From: AC-32 sp963813435
GTDB lineage: Bacteria > Actinomycetota > Thermoleophilia > Gaiellales > Gaiellaceae
Assembly (NCBI GenBank): GCA_963813435.1
Contig: CAWEYY010000004.1
Location: 62,001-126,000 of the forward strand
Length of the DNA: 64,000 nucleotides
Reading direction: 5' to 3'
Below, piece by piece: positions 57,682 to 64,000 of this stretch. Within the stretch, counting starts at the first letter, position 1, and each line of letters opens with the position of its first letter. The notes beneath the pieces are model-generated. The model was not told the DNA's origin. It ran no database searches and saw nothing but the letters and a program-made list of their open reading frames with translations. The position numbers were made by a program, and so were the translations under genes.

Positions 57682-58596
57682 TCAAGCGCGGCGGGCGACG
57701 AACGAGAGGACCGTCACGCCCAGCTCCTCGAGCGTGTACCCGCTGCTGAACCGCGGCGCCAGCGGCAGGGCACGGAGCTCCGCCAACCCCTCCTCGCTTG
57801 GCCCCGAGGGCGTCTCGGAGACGACCTCGAAGCCTGCGTCGCGCACGAGCCGGAGGTAGTCGCGCGCACGGGTGCGGTTCTGGAAGTGGAGCGGCGAGTT
57901 GACGAGTCGCCAGGTGCGGTCGGAGAAGCGGAGGAAGTTGTAGCGTGAGAGCGAGCGGTCGAAGTAGGCGTAGTGGTCCTGGAGGTCGATCCGGCAGCTG
58001 AACGCTCCGCCTGGCCGAAGGAGCCGACGGGACTCGGCGAAGATCAGCGCCAGGTCGGGCTCCGGGATGTGCTCGCAGGTGTCGGTGCTCGAGACGAAAT
58101 CGATCGACTCGGCCTCGAGGCCGGTCTCGCGGGCGTCGCGCGGGGCGAGGTAGGCGATCCCGAGCCGCTCCTCGAGCTCGGCCAGCGAGCCGATCGGCCC
58201 GCCGAGCGGCCGCAGCTCACGATCAGCCTCGGCCTCGAGCGAGCCCCAGAGCCGCTCGAACACGGCCAGCGACTCGTTGACGAGCTCGACCCGGGCGCTC
58301 GGGCGAATGTCGACCAGCACCTGCTTCCCCACGCCGAGGCACGCAAAGGAGAGCGGGATCGCGAGATCCCAGCCCGCGCCGAACTCGTAGAAGACGGCCT
58401 CTCCCGCGGGGGTGCTCGGCCCGTGCTTCTCGTACTCGCCGAGGTGATGCATCGCGCGCGCGAACTTGCGCCGGAAGACCGACTCGCCCGCGGGCAGGCT
58501 GTGCGCCACGTGCCGCTGGAAGAGGTAGTTGAGCCGCTCGCCCTCGGGTAGCAGGCCGAGACCGCGCTGAACCGCAGCTTTCGCCAGCCATCGCAT
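57682..58596 (-). CDS. Class I SAM-dependent methyltransferase
   Basis: A 304-residue protein. FYEFGAGWDLAIPLSFACLG (near residues 70-89) carries the glycine-rich SAM motif in a variant form. LVDIRPSARVELV follows, then FVSSTDTCEHIPEPDLALIFAESRRLLRPGG near 168-198, typical of Methyltransf_11/23 proteins. A FxxR-rich C-terminal part follows. The substrate is unknown; the location fits surface glycan or lipid modification. ATG 58596 has TATGCT 9 bases upstream on its strand. Confidence 0.8.
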   Translation of the reverse strand: MRWLAKAAVQRGLGLLPEGERLNYLFQRHVAHSLPAGESVFRRKFARAMHHLGEYEKHGPSTPAGEAVFYEFGAGWDLAIPLSFACLGVGKQVLVDIRPSARVELVNESLAVFERLWGSLEAEADRELRPLGGPIGSLAELEERLGIAYLAPRDARETGLEAESIDFVSSTDTCEHIPEPDLALIFAESRRLLRPGGAFSCRIDLQDHYAYFDRSLSRYNFLRFSDRTWRLVNSPLHFQNRTRARDYLRLVRDAGFEVVSETPSGPSEEGLAELRALPLAPRFSSGYTLEELGVTVLSFVARRA

Positions 58597-58605
58597 CGGG
58601 CGGCG

Positions 58606-58611
58606 AGCATA
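58606..58611 (-). promoter_or_regulatory. -10 box of the methyltransferase gene
   Basis: On the minus strand this reads TATGCT with a 9-base spacer to ATG 58596. Confidence 0.4.
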
Positions 58612-58654
58612 GCCCCTGGCCTTGGAATAAGGCGAACTAATCCCTGGAATTAGC

Positions 58655-58660
58655 TAGACT
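58655..58660 (+). promoter_or_regulatory. -10 box of the flavoprotein gene
   Basis: TAGACT, 3 bases before ATG 58664 and 9 bases before GTG 58670. The second spacing is the usual one in this window and hints that GTG 58670 is used. Confidence 0.4.
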
Positions 58661-58663
58661 CCG

Positions 58664-59875
58664 ATGGTCGTGGCCGAGCGGCACACATTTGACGTGCTCG
58701 TCGTCGGGAGCGGCGCCTCCGGGTTGTCGGCTGCGGTGTCCGCCGGAAAGGCCGGCGCCCGCGTCGGGCTCGTCACCAAGGGAGCGCTGCAGTCCTGCAA
58801 CTCTGCCAAGGCGCAGGGCGGCATCCAGGCGGCCTTCGGCGACGACGACTCGCCCGAGCAGCACGGCGAGGACGTGTGGCAGAGCTCGCACGAGACGGCT
58901 GACCGCCACCTCGTCGAGGTGCTGACGGGCGAGGCGCCGAGCGCGATCCACTGGCTCGAGGAGCACGGCGTCGAGTTCACGCGAGAAAACGGCGGCTACC
59001 GGCTCGCCCGCTGCGGCGGCGCGAGTCGCAAGCGCCTGCTCCAGGTCGGCGACCGGACCGGCCACGCGATCACGACGGCTCTCCGCGACGCGTACCTCGC
59101 CTCCGACGGCGAGGCGCTCCCGAACTGCCCGCTCGTCTCGCTCGAGCCCACGGAGAGCGGCTGGCTCGCGACCTGCCGCCGCAAGAACGGCGACGAGGTC
59201 GAGATCGAGGCGGCCACGGTCGTCCTCGCCGCGGGCGGGCGCTGCTACCGCGAGGCCGAGGAGCGCCACGAGCTCTCCACGAACCATCCCGGCGCGACGG
59301 GCGAGGTTACGCAGATCGCCCTGGATCTCGGCGCCGAGAGCCGTGACCTCGATGCGCTCCAGTACCACCCGAACGGCGGCGCGTGGCCGCCCACGATGCA
59401 GGGCTACTCGATTCCCGAGACGACGCGTGCCTACGGCGCGACGCTGCTCAACGCGGACGGCGAGGAGTTCACCGACCCGCTCGGCCCGCGCGACACCGTC
59501 TCCCAGGCGATCTTCGACGAGGTCGCGGAAGGGCGCGGGGTGGAGACCCCGGACGGGCGGCCCGCGGTGCTCCTCGACACGACGCGGATCGCCGAGCACG
59601 ACGCCGAGATCTCACTGCCCTACATGCTTCGCCGCTACCGTTCGGCCGGAATCGACCCGCTCGGGCAAGCGATCCTGACTTATCCCGTCCTCCACTACCA
59701 GAACGGCGGCCTCGTCATCGATGAGCGGTCCGAGACGACCGTCGAGGGTCTCTTCGCCTGCGGCGAGATCGCGGGCGGCACTCACGGGCGCAACCGGATG
59801 ATGGGCAACAGCCTCCTCGAGTGCACGGTCTTCGGCCGGCGCGCGGGCGCTGCCGCCGCGGAGAGGGCCGCGTGA
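58664..59875 (+). CDS. FAD-dependent succinate dehydrogenase/fumarate reductase-type flavoprotein
   Basis: A 403-residue flavoprotein (two residues fewer if GTG 58670 is used). It has the FAD motif VLVVGSGASGLSAAVSAGKAG near residues 10-30, CNSAKAQGGIQAAFGDDDSPEQH near 45-67, and LDALQYHPNGGAW carrying the catalytic-site His near 228. GLFACGEIAGGTHGRNRMMGN lies near 363-383. It lacks the long C-terminal helical domain of SdhA (about 590 residues), so it resembles NadB or stand-alone fumarate reductases. It stands directly upstream of fumarase genes, which suggests dicarboxylate metabolism. No iron-sulfur subunit gene is adjacent. Confidence 0.83.
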   Translation: MVVAERHTFDVLVVGSGASGLSAAVSAGKAGARVGLVTKGALQSCNSAKAQGGIQAAFGDDDSPEQHGEDVWQSSHETADRHLVEVLTGEAPSAIHWLEEHGVEFTRENGGYRLARCGGASRKRLLQVGDRTGHAITTALRDAYLASDGEALPNCPLVSLEPTESGWLATCRRKNGDEVEIEAATVVLAAGGRCYREAEERHELSTNHPGATGEVTQIALDLGAESRDLDALQYHPNGGAWPPTMQGYSIPETTRAYGATLLNADGEEFTDPLGPRDTVSQAIFDEVAEGRGVETPDGRPAVLLDTTRIAEHDAEISLPYMLRRYRSAGIDPLGQAILTYPVLHYQNGGLVIDERSETTVEGLFACGEIAGGTHGRNRMMGNSLLECTVFGRRAGAAAAERAA

Positions 59876-59968
59876 GACGCCGCTTGCGGTGTCGATATCA
59901 GGCCGGGTGGGCTTTGCCCGCACGGCCGTCGGCAATGACCGGTCGATGCGCTTACCGTCAGGGGGAAC
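59876..59968 (+). repeat. Two-hairpin repeat, copy 1
   Basis: Hairpin 1: GACGCCGC/GCGGTGTC with a 2-base loop. Hairpin 2: arms GGTGGGC and GCCCGCA around TTT, extended by GGCC/GGCC. After it comes CAATGACCGGTCGA and later CGTCAGGGGG, which supplies the ribosome-binding site of the next gene. It aligns along its length with copy 3 at 63612-63704. Confidence 0.65.
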
Positions 59969-59972
59969 AGCC

Positions 59973-60869
59973 ATGAGCGTGGTGGCGACCGATCTGCGCC
60001 AGGCCGTCGAAGACGCGGCCGCGTACCTCTACGTCTGGGCGCTGAAGGACATCCCACAGGACCTGCGGGACGCGCTTGTGGCGGCGAGGGACCGCGAGAC
60101 CTCGACTCCGGGCAAGCGCGTGCTGGAGACGATCGTCCGCAATGTCGAGATCGCCGACGACCAGAACAACCTCGTCTGCCAGGACACCGGGATCGCCGTC
60201 TACACGTGCCGGGTCGGCGAGGGCTTCCCGCTCCACCCGGCGCGGATCTACGAGGCGCTGAAGGCCGGCACCGAGCGGGCGACGCTCGAGCACCCGCTCC
60301 GTTCGAACGCGGTCCACACGATCACGCGCGAGAACACCGGCCCGAACACGGGCTACCGGCTCCCGATCGTGCACTGGGAGTTCATCCCGGACTGGGACGG
60401 GCTCGACGTCAAGTGCGTGCCCAAAGGGTCGGGCTCCGAGAACATGAGCTTCCTGAAGATGTGCGTCCCCGCCGACGGCGTGAAGGGGATCAAGAAGTTC
60501 GTGCTCGAGTCGATCGTCGGCGCAGGCGGCAAGCCGTGCCCGCCCGGGATCGTCGGCGTCGGCATCGGCGGCTCCGCCGACTACGCGATGTACCTCGCCA
60601 AGGAGGCGATCGCGCGTCCGATCGGAACCCGGAACGCCGATCCCCACGTGTCGCAGCTCGAGGATGAGCTGTACGACCTGCTGAACCAGACCGGCATCGG
60701 GCCGATGGGGCTCGGCGGCGACGTCACCGTCCTCAACTGCCACATCGAGCACGCCGACACGCACATGACCCTGAACCCGGTGGCCGTCAACTACCAGTGC
60801 TGGGCGGCGCGGCGAGCGAGCGCTCACATCTCCGCCGACGGCGCGATCGACTACGACCGGGAGGCCTGA
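59973..60869 (+). CDS. fumA: Class I fumarate hydratase (iron-sulfur type), alpha subunit
   Basis: A 298-residue subunit of the two-subunit [4Fe-4S] fumarase/tartrate dehydratase family. Cluster cysteines are expected in NNLVCQDTGIAVY near residue 68, SFLKMCVPADG near residue 166 and VLNCHIEHADTH near residue 253. GVGIGGSADYAMYLAKEAI lies near 195-213. It hydrates fumarate to malate. ATG 59973 has CAGGGGGAACA upstream, taken from the end of the repeat. The beta subunit gene follows after 5 bases. Confidence 0.88.
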   Translation: MSVVATDLRQAVEDAAAYLYVWALKDIPQDLRDALVAARDRETSTPGKRVLETIVRNVEIADDQNNLVCQDTGIAVYTCRVGEGFPLHPARIYEALKAGTERATLEHPLRSNAVHTITRENTGPNTGYRLPIVHWEFIPDWDGLDVKCVPKGSGSENMSFLKMCVPADGVKGIKKFVLESIVGAGGKPCPPGIVGVGIGGSADYAMYLAKEAIARPIGTRNADPHVSQLEDELYDLLNQTGIGPMGLGGDVTVLNCHIEHADTHMTLNPVAVNYQCWAARRASAHISADGAIDYDREA

Positions 60870-60874
60870 GCGCG

Positions 60875-61564
60875 ATGGCGACGCATGAGGTGACGTTCCC
60901 GATCACCGACCCCGAGGAGATCCTCAAGCTGCGCGCGGGCGACGAGGTCGTCGTCCAGGGGCACATCATCGGGATCCGCGACCGCACGCAGATTCGCATC
61001 TTCGACGAGGGGGTCGAGCCGCCCATGGACCTGCGCGGCGCGTTCCTGCTTCACACCGCGCCGGGCGTGCGCAAGCGTGAGGACCAAGGCGCCGCTCGCG
61101 GCGCCGACTCTCAGGAACGGCGGGCTTCGCCCGCGGTTCCGTCTGAAATGACCGGTCGGTCCGCTCCGAATCCGGCAATCTCGACCACGAAGTACGACCC
61201 GGTCTGCATCGGCACGACGACGAGCGCGCGGATGGTGCGCTTCACGGAGCCGCTCGGCGAGCAGTACGGCGTGCGCGCGATCTGTGGCAAGGGCGGCTTC
61301 CCCGACGAGGCGATCGAGCCGATGCAGCGGCTCGGGATGATCTACTTCGCGATCGTCGGCGGCGCGGCCGCGCTCGAGACGACGCAGATCGAGGAGATCG
61401 AGGAGGTCGCCTGGGAGGAGCTCATGCCCGAGTGCCTCTGGAAGTTTCGAGTCAAGGACTTCGGACCGCTGACGGTCGGCATCGACGCGCACGGCAACTC
61501 GCTCTACCACGACGTTCAAGCCGCAGCGCACAAGAAGCTGGAGGAGCTCTATGCCAAGCTTTGA
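60875..61564 (+). CDS. fumB: Class I fumarate hydratase, beta subunit, with a repeat-encoded insert
   Basis: A 229-residue subunit. The start (VTFPITDPEEILKLRAGDEV) and the second half (PVCIGTTTSARMVRFTEPL, GVRAICGKGGFPDEAIEP, IVGGAAALETTQIEEIEEV) match the beta family. Between FLLHTAPGVRK (about residue 68) and KYDPVC (about residue 109) lies a segment (EDQGAARGADSQERRAS, then PAVPSEMTGRSAP) encoded by copy 2 of the two-hairpin repeat. The insertion keeps the frame. It lies in a loop, so the enzyme may remain active. It overlaps comA by 14 bases. Confidence 0.85.
   Translation: MATHEVTFPITDPEEILKLRAGDEVVVQGHIIGIRDRTQIRIFDEGVEPPMDLRGAFLLHTAPGVRKREDQGAARGADSQERRASPAVPSEMTGRSAPNPAISTTKYDPVCIGTTTSARMVRFTEPLGEQYGVRAICGKGGFPDEAIEPMQRLGMIYFAIVGGAAALETTQIEEIEEVAWEELMPECLWKFRVKDFGPLTVGIDAHGNSLYHDVQAAAHKKLEELYAKL
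61086..61168 (+). repeat. Two-hairpin repeat, copy 2, inside the fumarase beta gene
   Basis: Hairpin 1: GGCGCCGC/GCGGCGCC with a 2-base loop. Hairpin 2: GGAACGGCGGGC around TTC with GCCCGCGGTTCC. Then GTCTGAAATGACCGGTCG, identical to copy 3. It is about 80 bases long and in frame. Confidence 0.7.
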
Positions 61565-62339
61565 CGGATTCCTCGACCTCCCCCCACGCCCGGGCAAGCC
61601 GCGCGCCGAGGGCCTGACCCACGTCATCGACAAGGGTCTCAACCTGCGCGAGATCGAGGGCCTCTTCGACACTGCCGGCCAGTACGTCGACATCGTCAAG
61701 TTCGGCTGGGGCACCTCGTACGTCACCAACAACCTCGAGAAGAAGATCGCCCTCTACCGCTCGTTCGACACGCCGGTCGTCTGCGGCGGCACGCTCTTCG
61801 AGGTCGTCTACGCGCGCGGCAAGCTCGACGAGTTCCGGCGCTGGCTCCACGAGCAGCGCTTCTCCCACGTCGAGATCTCGGACGGAACGCTCGAGATCCC
61901 GCGCGAGCGCAAGCTCGAGCTGATCGCCGACTTCGCGCAGGACTTCACCGTGCTCTCCGAGGTCGGCTCGAAGGACGCGGAGGTCGTGTTCGCGCCCTAC
62001 CAGTGGGTGGGATGGATCAAGGAAGAGCTCGAGGCCGGCGCCTGGAAGGTGATCACCGAGGGCCGCGAGGGCGGCACCGCCGGGATCTACCGGCCGACCG
62101 GCGAGATGCGCACCGGTCTCGTCGACGAGATCGTCCACGAGGTCGAGCTCGGCGACCTGATCTTCGAGGCGCCGACCAAATCGAGTCAGGCCTGGTTCGT
62201 CAAGCAGTTCGGCCCGAACGTCAACCTCGGGAACATCCCGCCTGACGAGGTCATCCCGCTCGAGACGCTGCGCCTAGGCCTGCGCGGCGACACGCTCAAG
62301 GAGGTCCTGCTCGATGGCGAGCGCGCCCCAACTGCCTGA
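61551..62339 (+). CDS. comA: Phosphosulfolactate synthase family protein (ComA-like)
   Basis: A 262-residue TIM-barrel protein matching phosphosulfolactate synthase: GLTHVIDKGLNLREIEGLF near residues 21-39, YVDIVKFGWGTSYV near 45-58, CGGTLFEVVYARGK near 77-90, HVEISDGTLEIPRE, and VLSEVGSKDAEVVFAPYQW near 137-155. ComA adds sulfite to phosphoenolpyruvate, the first step to sulfolactate and coenzyme M. Placed before APS reductase, APS kinase and ATP sulfurylase genes, it may use sulfite from that pathway. It overlaps fumB (14 bases) and cysH (26 bases). Confidence 0.85.
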   Translation: MPSFDGFLDLPPRPGKPRAEGLTHVIDKGLNLREIEGLFDTAGQYVDIVKFGWGTSYVTNNLEKKIALYRSFDTPVVCGGTLFEVVYARGKLDEFRRWLHEQRFSHVEISDGTLEIPRERKLELIADFAQDFTVLSEVGSKDAEVVFAPYQWVGWIKEELEAGAWKVITEGREGGTAGIYRPTGEMRTGLVDEIVHEVELGDLIFEAPTKSSQAWFVKQFGPNVNLGNIPPDEVIPLETLRLGLRGDTLKEVLLDGERAPTA

Positions 62340-63015
62340 GCTCGACTTCGAGTCGATGACGGCGGAGGACGTCCTGCGCTGGGCGTACGCCGAGTTCGGC
62401 GACCGGCTCTGCCTGACGTGCTCCTGGCAGAAGCAGTCGTCGGTGCTCGTGCACATGGTCTCGGAGCTCGGGCTCGACCTGCCGGTGATCGAGCTCGACA
62501 CGCACCTCTTCTTCCGCGAGAGCTACGAGACGCGCGACCGGCTCGTCGAGCGCTACGGCGTGAAGCTGCAGCCGCCGCCTCCGCTCATCACCGTCGCCGA
62601 GCAGCACCGGCGCGAGGGCCCGAACCTCTGGGAGACCGACCCGGACCGCTGCTGCCACGTGCGCAAGGTCGAGCCGCTGCTGCACGCGCTCGAGCCCTAC
62701 GACGCCTGGATCTCCGGGATTCGCCGTGACCAGTCGCCCAGCCGCTCGACGACGCCCAAGGTTCAGTGGTCCGAGCGCTACGACGTCTGGAAGGTGCACC
62801 CGCTCGCGGACTGGGACGAGAAGCGCGTCTGGGCGTACATCCACGTCAACGAGATTCCGTACAACTCGCTCCACGACGTCGGCTTCCGCTCGATCGGGTG
62901 CATTCCGTGCACGCGCCCGACGAGCCCCGAGGAAGAGGAGCGCGCCGGCCGCTGGGCCGGCTCCGACAAGCTCGAATGTGGCATCCACCTCGACACTCCC
63001 GTAGGAGGGACATGA
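62314..63015 (+). CDS. cysH: APS/PAPS reductase with iron-sulfur cysteines (CysH, APS type)
   Basis: A 233-residue thioredoxin-dependent sulfonucleotide reductase. It has LCLTCSWQKQSSVLVHMV near residues 32-49 and LDTHLFFRESYETRDRL near 61-77. The cluster cysteines are CC (113-114) and CIPC (196-199). A catalytic Cys sits in ECGIHLD (C222) near the C-terminus. The CC...CxxC set marks the [4Fe-4S] APS-reductase type. It makes sulfite from APS. The start ATG 62314 lies inside comA, so the two are translationally coupled. The stop overlaps cysC (ATGA). Confidence 0.92.
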   Translation: MASAPQLPELDFESMTAEDVLRWAYAEFGDRLCLTCSWQKQSSVLVHMVSELGLDLPVIELDTHLFFRESYETRDRLVERYGVKLQPPPPLITVAEQHRREGPNLWETDPDRCCHVRKVEPLLHALEPYDAWISGIRRDQSPSRSTTPKVQWSERYDVWKVHPLADWDEKRVWAYIHVNEIPYNSLHDVGFRSIGCIPCTRPTSPEEEERAGRWAGSDKLECGIHLDTPVGGT

Positions 63016-63611
63016 CCGACAACATCCACGCCGCCGAGCACCCCGAGTCCGATCGGGTCCGGCCCGGCGGCTTCACGCTCTGGTTCACCGGGCTCTCCGG
63101 TGCAGGCAAGACCACCATCGCGCACATCGTCGGCCCCGAGCTCGACCGGCGCGGCCTCGTCGTCGAGTACCTCGACGGCGACAACGTGCGCATGCACCTC
63201 TCGAAGGGCCTCGGCTTCTCGAAGGAGGACCGCGACACGCACATCGAGCGGGTGGGCTGGGTCGCGTCGCGGCTGACCCGGCAGGGAGGCGCCGTGATCA
63301 CTGCCGCGATCTCGCCGTACGAGGAGACGCGTCAGCAGGCGCGCGACTGGGTCGAGCCGGTCGGCACATTCGTCGAGGTCTACGTCAAGGCGTCGGTCGA
63401 CGAGTGCGCGCGGCGCGACGTGAAGGGCCTCTACGAGAAGGCGTTCAAGGGCGAGATCAAGGAGTTCACCGGCGTCAGCGATCCCTACGAGGAGCCGTCG
63501 AATCCTGAGCTCGTGATCGACACGGAGCTGCACTCGGCCGAGGAGAGCGCCGCGCTCGTCGTCGCCCGCCTCGAGGAGCTCGGCCTGGTCCCCGCCGGGG
63601 TAACGGTATGA
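63012..63611 (+). CDS. cysC: Adenylylsulfate kinase
   Basis: A 199-residue APS kinase. Walker A is TGLSGAGKTTIAH (residues 26-38), YLDGDNVRMHLSKGLGFSKEDRDTHIERV follows (residues 54-82, with the family DGDN), and ISPYEETRQQARDWV and VYVKASVDECARRDVKGLYEKA lie later. It makes PAPS from APS. Presence beside an APS-type reductase means PAPS probably serves sulfation rather than reduction. ATG 63012 overlaps the cysH stop. Confidence 0.93.
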   Translation: MTDNIHAAEHPESDRVRPGGFTLWFTGLSGAGKTTIAHIVGPELDRRGLVVEYLDGDNVRMHLSKGLGFSKEDRDTHIERVGWVASRLTRQGGAVITAAISPYEETRQQARDWVEPVGTFVEVYVKASVDECARRDVKGLYEKAFKGEIKEFTGVSDPYEEPSNPELVIDTELHSAEESAALVVARLEELGLVPAGVTV

Positions 63612-63704
63612 GATGCCGCGTGCGGCGTCTCCATCAGGGCGCGCGGGCTTTGCCTGCGCGCCCGTCTGAAATGACCGGTCGACACTCTCGTCGTCAGGAG
63701 GTCG
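63612..63704 (+). repeat. Two-hairpin repeat, copy 3
   Basis: Hairpin 1: GATGCCGC/GCGGCGTC with a 2-base loop. Hairpin 2: GGGCGCGCGGGC around TTT with GCCTGCGCGCCC. Then GTCTGAAATGACCGGTCGA and CGTCAGGAGG, which supplies the ribosome-binding site of sat. It aligns along its length with copy 1 at 59876-59968. Confidence 0.7.
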
Positions 63705-63708
63705 GTCG

Positions 63709-64000
63709 ATGACCCTCCTCGACTCGCAGCCGCTGATCGCGCCGCACGGCGGGAGGCTCGTCGACCGCACCGGGCCGCGCCCGGCCGGCGTCGAGCGGCT
63801 CGAGCAGGTCGCTCTCACGCCTCGTGAGCTCGCGGACCTCGACATGCTCGCCACCGGCGCGCTCTCGCCGCTCGAGGGCTTCATGTCGCGGCACGACTAT
63901 GGGCGCGTGGTCGAGGACATGCGCCTCGAGCGCGGGCTGCCGTGGGCGCTCCCGGTCTGCCTCTCCGTCGAGCGGTCGCCCCAGGGCGATGAGGTCGCGC
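63709..64000 (+). CDS. sat: Sulfate adenylyltransferase, 5' part only
   Basis: The first 97 residues of an ATP sulfurylase of the single-chain type: LLDSQPLIAPHGGRLVDR at the start, then LTPRELADLDMLATGALSPLEGFMSRHDYGRVV near residues 36-68 (quoted by ends LTPRELADLD and HDYGRVV). The window ends before the active site. It makes APS from sulfate and ATP for cysH and cysC upstream. Its ribosome-binding site (AGGAGG) is in the end of repeat copy 3. Confidence 0.88.
   Translation, partial: MTLLDSQPLIAPHGGRLVDRTGPRPAGVERLEQVALTPRELADLDMLATGALSPLEGFMSRHDYGRVVEDMRLERGLPWALPVCLSVERSPQGDEVA

Noticed and set aside
1..64000. tRNA or rRNA genes
   Set aside because: No GGTTCGAAT-type T-arm with a matching acceptor stem and no rRNA core sequence was noticed on either strand.

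Overview
The window reads as a chromosomal segment of a very GC-rich, menaquinone-respiring actinobacterium. The likely home is a deep-branching class such as Thermoleophilia (inference). The grounds are: strongly G/C-biased third codon positions; a Bacillus-type menaquinol:cytochrome c reductase joined to futalosine-pathway menaquinone genes; UvrD2 with a C-terminal HRDC domain; many genes joined by 4-base stop/start overlaps; and many genes with a TANNNT box 6-9 bases before the start codon and no Shine-Dalgarno sequence, the layout expected of leaderless mRNAs. No rRNA, tRNA, CRISPR array, transposase, integrase or prophage gene was seen.

Layout. 0-6.2 kb: TetR regulator, 2H phosphoesterase, lipid kinase, and a DUF4129/MoxR/DUF58 cluster. 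6.2-11 kb: a 2-oxoacid dehydrogenase operon (E1 alpha, E1 beta, E2) with a GNAT acetyltransferase and an acetamidase-like gene between E1 beta and E2. 11-18.7 kb: phosphodiesterase, protein repair (pcm), acylphosphatase, GtrA and two membrane sugar-transfer candidates, YmdB-like phosphoesterase and an M23-like protein. 18.8-24.2 kb: AI-2E exporter, hemB, small proteins and a cyclase/ATPase/TPR regulator. 24.2-31.2 kb: a UbiD homologue followed by a tightly overlapping operon for complex III (Rieske, cytochrome b, cytochrome c) and menaquinone synthesis (UbiX, MenG, polyprenyl synthase, MqnA). 31.2-39 kb: a visibly less GC-rich accessory island. 39-43.8 kb: AlkZ-like protein, small hydrolases, MqnC and an unusual radical SAM protein. 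43.9-58.6 kb: cell-surface and polysaccharide genes (phosphodiester glycosidase, DedA, DegT aminotransferase, nucleotide-sugar dehydratase, DUF354, asnB, sugar transferase), with uvrD2, a LysR regulator and an iron-type alcohol dehydrogenase. 58.6-64 kb: FAD-dependent dehydrogenase, two-subunit fumarase, ComA-like phosphosulfolactate synthase and sulfate assimilation (cysH, cysC, start of sat).

The most striking structure is at 34.48-39.0 kb. Ten copies, some degenerate, of a 22-24 bp repeat, all in one orientation, cut the DNA into compact modules that mostly carry a single small gene (cupins, VOC protein, GNAT, truncated haemoglobin, unknowns), with genes in both orientations. It resembles a gene-cassette array but does not show integron attC consensus ends and has no recombinase in view. 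It lies between the two menaquinone loci.

Other structure: TAG stop codons that also form the -10 box of the next gene (seven cases); probable CTG and ATT start codons; a two-hairpin repeat family, one copy of which lies in frame inside the fumarase beta gene; and five single-base frameshifts in otherwise well-conserved genes, which look more like sequence errors than decay.
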